A stretch of DNA of 5,065 nucleotides from Nitrososphaerota archaeon (GTDB taxonomy: Archaea > Thermoproteota > Nitrososphaeria > Nitrososphaerales > UBA183). Shown piece by piece: positions 1-5,065 of the stretch; the stretch's first letter is position 1, and each line of letters opens with the position of its first letter. Location: positions 1-5,065 of the forward strand of contig JAFLZI010000039.1 of assembly GCA_029785625.1 (NCBI GenBank), in the 5' to 3' direction. A program made the translations under genes and the position numbers. The notes beneath the pieces are model-generated. The model was not told the origin of the DNA, did not search any database, and saw only the letters and a program-made list of their open reading frames with translations.

Positions 1-266
1 TCAGCTACGACAAACCCACATTCCTTCTCTTCGCAGCCGCTGGCCCGGTCTGTATCCAGAATCAGCCCTCGCCTACCTGTACGACGTTCTCCAGTAGCGG
101 CGTCAGCGCCCTATCCTGTAACTCGAATCAGGGGCCCTGCCCAGGGATAACCGCTCCTGTTTTCCTAGTTTCGCACGGCTGCCTCGGAGTGGAGTTGGTG
201 AAGTGCAGCTACTCCAACGGCAACTACGGCCAGAACTCCCCGTACGTCACAACCCTCTACACATAG
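1..266 (+). CDS. 3' end of a cysteine-rich, probably extracytoplasmic protein (5' partial)
   Basis: This is the C-terminal end of a gene that starts outside the window; the first full codon is at 3 and the TAG stop is at 264-266. The 87 visible residues form an open frame whose third codon positions are mostly C, as in the genes downstream. The segment is rich in Ser, Thr, Asn, Gly and Pro and carries six cysteines at visible residues 17, 26, 39, 46, 60 and 68, with spacings of 9, 7 and 8 within successive pairs. That suggests up to three disulfides and hence a location outside the membrane. It ends in a polar stretch with several Tyr (NGNYGQNSPYVTTLYT). I do not recognise a family. Lying 9 bases before a type IV pilus-type ATPase, it may be a pilin-like subunit or secreted cargo, but the N-terminal signal that would decide this is not visible. 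Confidence 0.72.
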   Translation, partial: SYDKPTFLLFAAAGPVCIQNQPSPTCTTFSSSGVSALSCNSNQGPCPGITAPVFLVSHGCLGVELVKCSYSNGNYGQNSPYVTTLYT

Positions 267-271
267 TGATC
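266..271 (+). promoter_or_regulatory. Shine-Dalgarno-like motif GTGATC before the ATPase start
   Basis: GTGATC matches the GGTGATC part of the sequence complementary to the archaeal 16S rRNA 3' end. It lies 4 bases before the ATG at 276 and overlaps the last base of the upstream stop codon. This supports the ATG at 276 as the start and suggests that the upstream gene and the ATPase share one transcript. Confidence 0.5.
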
Positions 272-275
272 GACA

Positions 276-1898
276 ATGAAACTAGGCTTTGGCGGCGGGA
301 AGAAGCAGGAACCTGTGGAAAAGGCCCAGCAGAAGCGCAGCTTCGTCGTCCGCTTCCCTTTCACCGGCACCCCCGTCCCCGCCGGGGGGATGCTCCTCGA
401 CCGGTACCCCCTGACCAACCCCTACGCCTACGCCGCGATAGTCGAGGACGAGAGCGGTGGGAGGAGGTACTACCTCGACGAGGTCCCGCTCACCCATGGC
501 GAAGCGAACGTCTACAGCTACATCCTCGACAAGCTAGAGACCGAGCTCACCATCCCGCGCGCCGACGTCGACCCCAAGAAGTACTTCGCCGAACAGGCCA
601 AGCGCATCGTCGCGAAGTACGGGATCAAGGTCGCCCCCATCCCCTGGGCCAAGATCCTCTACTTCGCCGAGAGAGACCTCGTCGGCTTCGGCGTGCTCGA
701 CGCGATGCTGAAGGACCCCAACATCGAGGACATCTCGGTGGACGGCGTCGGAAAGCCCATCTTCGTCTACCACCGGCGTTTCGAGAGCCTTGGGACGAAC
801 ATGGTGTTCACCAAGGACGCGGATCTCGACAGCCTGATCACGCGGCTTGCCCACATGTCGGGGAAGCACATCTCCACCGCCTTCCCCATACTCCAGGGGA
901 CCCTCCCGGGACGCCACAGGCTGATGGCGACCTTCAGGCGCGAGATCTCCCCGTACGGGAGCACGTTGACCATACGCAAGTTCAGAACGGACCCTCTCAC
1001 CGTCACAGACCTGCTCAACTCGCGCGTCATCGACCAGAAGATGGCCGCCTACTTCTGGCTCCTGATGGAGAACAAGGCGACCTCGCTGATCGTGGGCTCG
1101 ACCGGCTCGGGCAAGACGACCCTGCTCAACGCCCTCCTCACCATGACCAGGACCAACTCCAAGATCGTCACGATAGAAGAGGTGCAGGAGGTCAACATAC
1201 CCCACTTCAACTGGACCGCCCTCCTCGCCAGGGAGAACTACGGGGCCACCGGGGACATCTCCAGCCAGGTCAACCTCTTCGACCTGGTGAAGGCGGCCAT
1301 GAGGATGAGGCCGGATATCATCGTGGTGGGAGAGGTGAGAGGGGAGGAGGCGTACGTCCTCTTCCAGGCGATCTCGACCGGTCACGGGGGGATGTGCAGT
1401 CTGCACGCCGACGACGTGGAGTCCGCCATCCAGAGGCTGACCTCAAAGCCCATGGACGTCCCTCCAGCGTTCATCCCGTTCCTCGACCTCACCTTCACCG
1501 TCCGGAGGATATCCATCCCCAACCCCGGCGGCGGCTTCCGCGCCGTGAGGAGGATAGTCTCGGTCGACGAGGTCGTCAAGGCGGGTGAGTACTTCAACGC
1601 CTTCAGGTGGAACCCTGCCACCGACGCTTTCAAGCCGTCCGAGCTCAGGGGGAGCCCCAAGCTCAACCGGCTCGCGAAGGACCTGGGCATGACCCTCGCG
1701 GACGTCACGGAAGAGCTCAACAGGCGGTCCGTCGTCCTCAGGTGGCTCCAGGAGCGGGGTGTCCGCAACTTCCGCGAGGTCTCGGCGGTCCTCGAAGACT
1801 ACTCCGCAAGGCCCGCGCTGGTGTTCCAGAAGGCGGCCAAGGAACTCGGGATCGCGGGGACCCCTGAGGCGGTCGCCGCGGAAGGCTTCAAGCTTTGA
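276..1898 (+). CDS. Archaeal type II/IV secretion ATPase (GspE/FlaI/VirB11-like)
   Basis: This is a cytoplasmic hexameric-type ATPase that powers assembly of type IV pilus-like filaments or secretion, in partnership with the membrane platform encoded next. Residues 1-25 are a basic, Gly-containing lead without a membrane segment. Residues about 40-235 form the FlaI/GspE2-type N-terminal part, including the PNIEDISVDG stretch at 148-157. The RecA-like domain has Walker A GSTGSGKT (274-281), an acidic Asp-box equivalent around E301/E302, Walker B DIIVVGE (347-353) followed by RGEEA, and a His box with H370 and H377 (STGHGG, SLHADD). Residues about 450-540 form a helical tail. At 540 residues it is typical of archaeal family members, and no catalytic motif is missing. 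The ATG start has a GTGATC motif upstream. It could serve a pilus, an adhesion system or a secretion system. An archaellum is less likely, because no FlaH-type gene is adjacent in this window. Confidence 0.95.
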   Translation: MKLGFGGGKKQEPVEKAQQKRSFVVRFPFTGTPVPAGGMLLDRYPLTNPYAYAAIVEDESGGRRYYLDEVPLTHGEANVYSYILDKLETELTIPRADVDPKKYFAEQAKRIVAKYGIKVAPIPWAKILYFAERDLVGFGVLDAMLKDPNIEDISVDGVGKPIFVYHRRFESLGTNMVFTKDADLDSLITRLAHMSGKHISTAFPILQGTLPGRHRLMATFRREISPYGSTLTIRKFRTDPLTVTDLLNSRVIDQKMAAYFWLLMENKATSLIVGSTGSGKTTLLNALLTMTRTNSKIVTIEEVQEVNIPHFNWTALLARENYGATGDISSQVNLFDLVKAAMRMRPDIIVVGEVRGEEAYVLFQAISTGHGGMCSLHADDVESAIQRLTSKPMDVPPAFIPFLDLTFTVRRISIPNPGGGFRAVRRIVSVDEVVKAGEYFNAFRWNPATDAFKPSELRGSPKLNRLAKDLGMTLADVTEELNRRSVVLRWLQERGVRNFREVSAVLEDYSARPALVFQKAAKELGIAGTPEAVAAEGFKL

Positions 1899-3625
1899 AG
1901 CGCACTGGTCCGTCTGCCGCGGAGCCGAAGCCGAGCCTGGGCCCGCTGGACGTCGTCTCGGGGTTCTCGTACAAGCTGTTCGGCCGATACTCCAACGGCA
2001 TAGCGGCAAACAGCCCCTGGCTCAGGGACGAGATCATGGGCTCGAACATGCGCATCACCCCCGAGGGGCTGATCTCCCTGGCGTTCTTTGGCACGGTCCT
2101 CTCCGCCCTGATATTCGCGGCTGAGATCGGCGTAGCCCTGGCGCTGGCGAACCCCTTCCTCCTGCTCATATCCGGCGCCTTCGCAGCCACCCCTCCCCTC
2201 GTCTTCCTCCTGGTCATGCGGTCCCCAAAGATAAGCCAAGGCTCCAGATCCGCCGCCCTCGAGAACGAGCTCCCGTTCGTGGTAGGGTTCATCGTCGTCC
2301 TCGCTGGCGGAGGCATATCCCCCATCGGCTCCCTGCGAAGGATCGCCGGGATGACTGGCATCTTCCCCAACGCCGCCAAGGAGGCCAAGAGGATCCTCCT
2401 TGACATCGACGTGTTCGGCCTGGACCCCGTCACGGCCCTCGAGAAGGCCGCAGAGACCAACCCCAACAAGCCGTTCGCAGAGCTCCTGTACGGGTACACG
2501 ACCATAATCAAGACCGGGGGGGACATTAGCTCCTTCCTCAACAACAAGCTCAAGGAGATCTACGAAGCGAGGTCCATCAAGGTCAAGAAGGCGTCCGAGA
2601 CCATCGGAACCCTCGCCGAGGGGTACGTCACCATCACCTCGGTCCTCGGCATAAGCCTGTTCGTGCTGTTCCAGTCCCAGGCCCTGATCAGCCACAGCTC
2701 GTCCGGGCTCCAGGGGATCGAAGTGTTCGGGATGGTCGGAGTCCCAGCGTTCTCCATGCTCTTCATGTACATGCTGAACGCGGTGCAGGCGAGGTACCCG
2801 TACATAGACTACAGGGCGTACAAGGCCTTCGGGCTCTCCGCCCCCGTCGGGGTCGTGCTCTTCGCCCTCCCACTCCCGTTGGACCTGTTCTTCCACACGT
2901 CTGTGGCGCTCCTGGGAGCGACGGTCGCGCCCATGGTGGTGGCGATCAGGGCTGCCAGGGAGAAGAACGCGCTCGAGAAGGCCCTCCCCGACTTCATCAG
3001 AGACATATCCGAGGGGAGGAAGATAGGGCTCTCGCCGGAGCAGACCATCCAGTCCCTCGCAGACAAGCACTACGGCCTCCTCTCCAAGCACGTCAAGAAG
3101 ATGAGTTCCCAGGTCTCTTGGGGGGTCTCCACGGTCCAGGTCATCAGGACCTTCGCCGACGGGGTGAAGAGCTGGGTGACGAGAGAGGCGGGGATGCTCC
3201 TCACCGAGGTGATAGACGTCGGCGGGGGGACGGTCAAGAGCTTCTCCGACCTGGCCGACTTCACCAGGAAGATGAACGACCTCGAGGGGGAGAAGCGCTC
3301 GGCGCTCAAGCCCTACCTCTTCATCAACTACTTCGCGGCCATAATGGTCATAGTCACCACCTTCATAATGGCTTACTTCATCTCCACGCCGATCAACCTG
3401 GGCCCGACTGGGACCTCCGCAGCGTCAGCACCCGCGATAGACAAGGGCTCCATCGACATCCTCCTCACCGTGGCGGTCTTCGAGAGCTGGTTCATCGGGA
3501 TGGTGGGGGGGAAGATGGGGGAGGGGAGCGTCGCGGACGGGTTCAAGCACGCGTTCGCCCTCGTCGTCATAGCCATAGTCGCGGTGTTCATCGCCCAGGC
3601 GGTCATGCACCTGAGCTTGCTGTAG
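1895..3625 (+). CDS. Archaeal secretion/pilus platform membrane protein, double T2SF domain (TadC/FlaJ-like)
   Basis: This is the polytopic inner platform that normally pairs with the ATPase encoded just upstream to assemble type IV pilus-like filaments or move secretion substrates. Two T2SF domains are visible. The first, at about 121-219, runs from LENELPFVVG to TGGDISSFL; the second, at about 359-475, begins ALEKALPDFIRD. Hydrophobic segments lie near 59-82, 86-108, 244-262, 275-295, 313-352 (probably two), 476-497, 520-540 and 552-573. A Ser/Pro/Gly-rich loop at 498-518 is probably extracellular. The length of 576 residues fits archaeal double-domain members. The protein has no cysteine. 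The chosen start is TTG at 1895, which shares TTGA with the ATPase stop; the next in-frame ATG (2036) would remove the family-like SYKLFGRYS stretch (25-33). No strong Shine-Dalgarno is seen, only a purine-rich GGAAGG about 10 bases upstream, so translational coupling is likely. Confidence 0.92.
   Translation: MKRTGPSAAEPKPSLGPLDVVSGFSYKLFGRYSNGIAANSPWLRDEIMGSNMRITPEGLISLAFFGTVLSALIFAAEIGVALALANPFLLLISGAFAATPPLVFLLVMRSPKISQGSRSAALENELPFVVGFIVVLAGGGISPIGSLRRIAGMTGIFPNAAKEAKRILLDIDVFGLDPVTALEKAAETNPNKPFAELLYGYTTIIKTGGDISSFLNNKLKEIYEARSIKVKKASETIGTLAEGYVTITSVLGISLFVLFQSQALISHSSSGLQGIEVFGMVGVPAFSMLFMYMLNAVQARYPYIDYRAYKAFGLSAPVGVVLFALPLPLDLFFHTSVALLGATVAPMVVAIRAAREKNALEKALPDFIRDISEGRKIGLSPEQTIQSLADKHYGLLSKHVKKMSSQVSWGVSTVQVIRTFADGVKSWVTREAGMLLTEVIDVGGGTVKSFSDLADFTRKMNDLEGEKRSALKPYLFINYFAAIMVIVTTFIMAYFISTPINLGPTGTSAASAPAIDKGSIDILLTVAVFESWFIGMVGGKMGEGSVADGFKHAFALVVIAIVAVFIAQAVMHLSLL
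3497..3526 (+). other. G-quadruplex-type motif inside the platform gene
   Basis: On the coding strand, four G-tracts of 3, 7, 5 and 4 bases (3497-3499, 3505-3511, 3517-3521, 3523-3526) are separated by loops of 5, 5 and 1 bases. This meets the usual G3+/N1-7 pattern. It encodes a glycine-rich turn (GMVGGKMGEG, residues 535-544) between the last two membrane segments, so it may simply follow from Gly codons in GC-rich DNA. Confidence 0.45.
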
Positions 3626-3677
3626 CAGGTGACATGGATTGCGAATTCTTACCCGGGTTCCTTGTAGCTGAAATATC
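3626..3677 (+). other. Short intergenic spacer with ribosome-binding-like and AT-rich elements
   Basis: This 52-base spacer separates the platform gene from the Ig-like gene. It holds AGGTGA (3627-3632) directly before an ATG at 3634, and two 6-8 base palindromes (GAATTC at 3642-3647, ACCCGGGT at 3651-3658). An AT-rich GAAATATC (3670-3677) stands out in otherwise GC-rich DNA. No oligo-T terminator is seen, so the Ig-like gene may be read from the upstream transcript, from its own promoter, or both. Confidence 0.45.
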
Positions 3678-3681
3678 TTGA
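3634..3681 (+). other. Possible 15-codon leader ORF
   Basis: An ATG directly after AGGTGA opens a frame for the peptide MDCEFLPGFLVAEIS, which stops at TGA 3679-3681. Its stop overlaps the TTG at 3678 as TTGA, the same overlap form as at the ATPase/platform junction. It could be a leader peptide coupled to the Ig-like gene, or chance: the frame is very short and the one-base gap between AGGTGA and ATG is tighter than usual. Confidence 0.2.
3670..3677 (+). promoter_or_regulatory. Candidate archaeal TATA-like element
   Basis: GAAATATC is an AT-rich patch centred about 25 bases upstream of the ATG at 3699. That is the distance at which an archaeal TATA box would place transcription start at the ATG itself, giving a leaderless mRNA. 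No Shine-Dalgarno motif precedes 3699, which fits. The match to a TATA consensus is only partial. Confidence 0.28.
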
Positions 3682-5063
3682 AACGTCCGAGCCACAAGAT
3701 GATGCGGAGCAACCCAAGCAGAACCGCCATAGCGATGCTCGTTGCGCTCTTCCTCCTTGGCATCGTGGCCAGAGGTTATGCCGCAGGCCCATCGGACACC
3801 TACGGATACCTGTCGCTCACTCCGCTCCCACCCGACCTTCCGACCAGCGCGAACGGCACGTCGTCCTTTCCGGCCCTCGTGGTGTCGGTGAACAACGCCC
3901 AGGGCAGCCCCGTAGTCTTCCCTGTGAACACCGAGGTGTACCTCTCTTCGTCTTCCGCCGTGCTGTCCGTCCAGCCTACGGTGACCGTCATGGCAGGGGA
4001 GCAGTACGCCGTGGCCAACGTCATCACCACCGAGACCCCAGGCAACAGCACCGTCACAGCGGTGGCCCCGGGCTTCCAGACCGCATCGGCGTCGTTCACC
4101 ACAAGCCTCCCGAGAGGGTTCCCGACCCAGCTCAGGATCTTCCCGCTTCCCGGCGAACTCCTCGCTGGCACGCCGACCAACGCGAACGTCGCCGTGGAGG
4201 TGCTTGACGCGGCCGGCCTCCCCGCCAGGACGACCCAGGACGCCAAGGTGCAGCTGACGTCTTCAGACACATCCGTCCTGGAGGCCACAGGCACCATTAT
4301 CCCGGCGAATCAAACGATAGGATTCGGATCCGTCAGCGTCAACGGGCAGCAGAGCGGGACGGCCTTCATCACAGCCTCCGCTTCGGGCTACGTCAGCGCC
4401 ACAGCCGCGGTGACGGTCGCCAGCGTCAACGACAGCCCGAACACGCTCCAGCTCGCCATCCCGCCTAATCTCCCGGCCGACGGGAAGACCTACGACGTCC
4501 TGACCGTTTCGCTCGCATACAACAACACGAGCCCGGCGGTCTCGCAGACAGGGACGTCCGTCACCCTCACCTCCTCGAGGCCCGACCTCGTGTCGATAGA
4601 CGTCTCCGGACCAGTCCTCATACCCGCCGGCCAGACCTTCGTCACGGTGCCGATAACCACCTCCGCAGCTGCGGGGTCTGCGCTCATCACCGCGTCCTCT
4701 GCGAACTTCGTTTCTTCCACTGTGAAGGTGACCACCGTGAGCATCCCTCCGACGAAGCTCGGCATCTATCTCGCCGACAGCCACGCGCTCTTCTCTGCTA
4801 CCGCGGATAGCTTGAGCATGGTCGTCCAGCTCCAGGACTCCCGAGGGGTCCCTGCCGACGCCAGGACATCCCAGAACGTGATCGTGTCATTCTCCAACAC
4901 CACCCTCTCAAAGGCCCTTGTCACCCTGACCATATCGAAGGGGGCGGACCTCGCGTACGCCACCGTCCCGTTGAACGGCGCGACAGAGGGGACGTTCACG
5001 GCCATCTCGAACGGTCTTTTCGCCGCTTCGACGAAGTTCTCCTCGACCCTCCTGGGAGATTAG
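3678..5063 (+). CDS. Secreted surface protein of four tandem Ig-like domains
   Basis: This is a likely exported adhesin-like or surface protein with no recognisable enzyme motif. The first upstream start is TTG at 3678; ATG codons at 3699 and 3702 (residues 8 and 9) are good alternatives, and the signal peptide is intact from either. It has basic residues, then a hydrophobic core (about 16-31), then a possible cleavage site near RGYA/AGP (31-37). The rest is four Ig-like beta units at about 44-143, 149-249, 255-355 and 358-461. The chain is rich in Ser, Thr, Val and Ala and has no cysteine. N-glycosylation sequons occur at N59, N123, N211, N282/N283 and N407. There is no C-terminal membrane helix or sorting motif, so it is either released, bound to other surface parts, or held by an uncleaved N-terminal helix. 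Its position after pilus-type assembly genes suggests a filament-associated or exported protein, which is inference. Confidence 0.85.
   Translation: MKRPSHKMMRSNPSRTAIAMLVALFLLGIVARGYAAGPSDTYGYLSLTPLPPDLPTSANGTSSFPALVVSVNNAQGSPVVFPVNTEVYLSSSSAVLSVQPTVTVMAGEQYAVANVITTETPGNSTVTAVAPGFQTASASFTTSLPRGFPTQLRIFPLPGELLAGTPTNANVAVEVLDAAGLPARTTQDAKVQLTSSDTSVLEATGTIIPANQTIGFGSVSVNGQQSGTAFITASASGYVSATAAVTVASVNDSPNTLQLAIPPNLPADGKTYDVLTVSLAYNNTSPAVSQTGTSVTLTSSRPDLVSIDVSGPVLIPAGQTFVTVPITTSAAAGSALITASSANFVSSTVKVTTVSIPPTKLGIYLADSHALFSATADSLSMVVQLQDSRGVPADARTSQNVIVSFSNTTLSKALVTLTISKGADLAYATVPLNGATEGTFTAISNGLFAASTKFSSTLLGD
3807..5060 (+). repeat. Four tandem Ig-like protein repeats, period about 104 residues
   Basis: The units align by eye at three places. 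Strand motifs are VYLSSSS (87-93), VQLTSSD (191-197), VTLTSSR (295-301) and VSFSNTT (403-409), spaced 104, 104 and 108 residues. A turn segment follows: VMAG, IIPAN, LIPAG and ISKG. Each unit ends in a G-x-(A)-x-TA strand, such as GTAFITASASGYVS (227-240) and GSALITASSANFVS (333-346). Units 2 and 3 are the most alike. The fold resembles bacterial Big/invasin-type Ig domains. The repetition is clear in protein but I see no long identical DNA repeats, so the duplication is not recent. Confidence 0.75.
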
Positions 5064-5065
5064 GC

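Noticed and set aside
376..390. CCCC-GCC-GGGG hairpin-like sequence early in the ATPase gene
   Set aside because: It is explained by Pro/Ala/Gly codons in the frame and has no neighbouring regulatory signal.
203..1588. Long 461-codon open frame on the + strand overlapping the ATPase gene
   Set aside because: Its product is Arg/Pro/Gly/His-rich low-complexity sequence without domains, and it overlaps a clear ATPase with intact motifs. It is an out-of-frame shadow in GC-rich DNA.
1799..3091. 430-codon open frame on the minus strand
   Set aside because: It lies antisense to the platform gene and has a Gly/Glu/Arg/Val-rich composition mirroring the complement of those codons, with no domain visible.
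276..3625. Assignment of the ATPase/platform pair as archaellum FlaI/FlaJ
   Set aside because: FlaI and FlaJ belong to the same superfamilies, but no FlaH-type gene or archaellin is present in the window, so the general pilus/secretion call is safer.
3642..3658. Palindromes GAATTC and ACCCGGGT in the spacer as an operator or terminator
   Set aside because: Each is only 6-8 bases, they do not form a long stem, and no oligo-T run follows.
4263..4784. Minus-strand frames opposite the Ig-like gene
   Set aside because: They are compositionally biased, contain no motifs, and are explained by the repeat-bearing gene on the + strand.
1..5065. CRISPR array, tRNA/rRNA, insertion sequence or attachment site
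   Set aside because: No spaced identical short repeats, tRNA-like cloverleaf, transposase frame or terminal inverted repeats were seen on either strand.

Overview
The window is GC-rich and looks archaeal. Three signs point that way: the two secretion genes have archaeal-type architecture (a FlaI/GspE2-like ATPase with a long N-terminal part, and a double-domain TadC/FlaJ-like membrane protein); ATA (Ile) and AGG (Arg) codons are frequent despite the high GC; and a GTGATC ribosome-binding motif, the kind that pairs with an archaeal 16S 3' end, lies just before the ATPase start. A finer placement (for example Nitrososphaerota or a related lineage) is not decidable from this sequence.

All supported genes lie on the + strand. 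Bases 1-266 hold the 3' end of a gene whose product ends in a cysteine-rich, Ser/Thr/Asn-rich segment, probably outside the cell. Nine bases later comes a 540-residue type II/IV secretion ATPase (276-1898) with intact Walker A, Walker B and His boxes. A 4-base TTGA stop/start overlap leads into a 576-residue polytopic platform protein (1895-3625) with two T2SF domains. After a 52-base spacer comes a secreted protein of four tandem Ig-like units (3678-5063, or from an ATG at 3699). It ends two bases before the window does.

Together these look like part of an archaeal type IV pilus-like or type II secretion-like locus. The ATPase would work in the cytoplasm on the platform protein, which would drive assembly or export of pilin-like subunits. 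The cysteine-rich upstream protein and the Ig-like protein are candidate surface components or cargo. No FlaH-like ATPase, prepilin peptidase or recognisable archaellin is present, so an archaellum is not supported here. Nothing is seen on the minus strand beyond overlapping non-genic frames, and there are no RNA genes, insertion sequences or CRISPR arrays.

The points most worth a second look are the six paired cysteines in the upstream protein, the regular ~104-residue Ig-like repeat that stops at a unit boundary without an anchor, the short intergenic reading frame and ambiguous start before that gene, and a G-quadruplex-type motif inside the platform gene.
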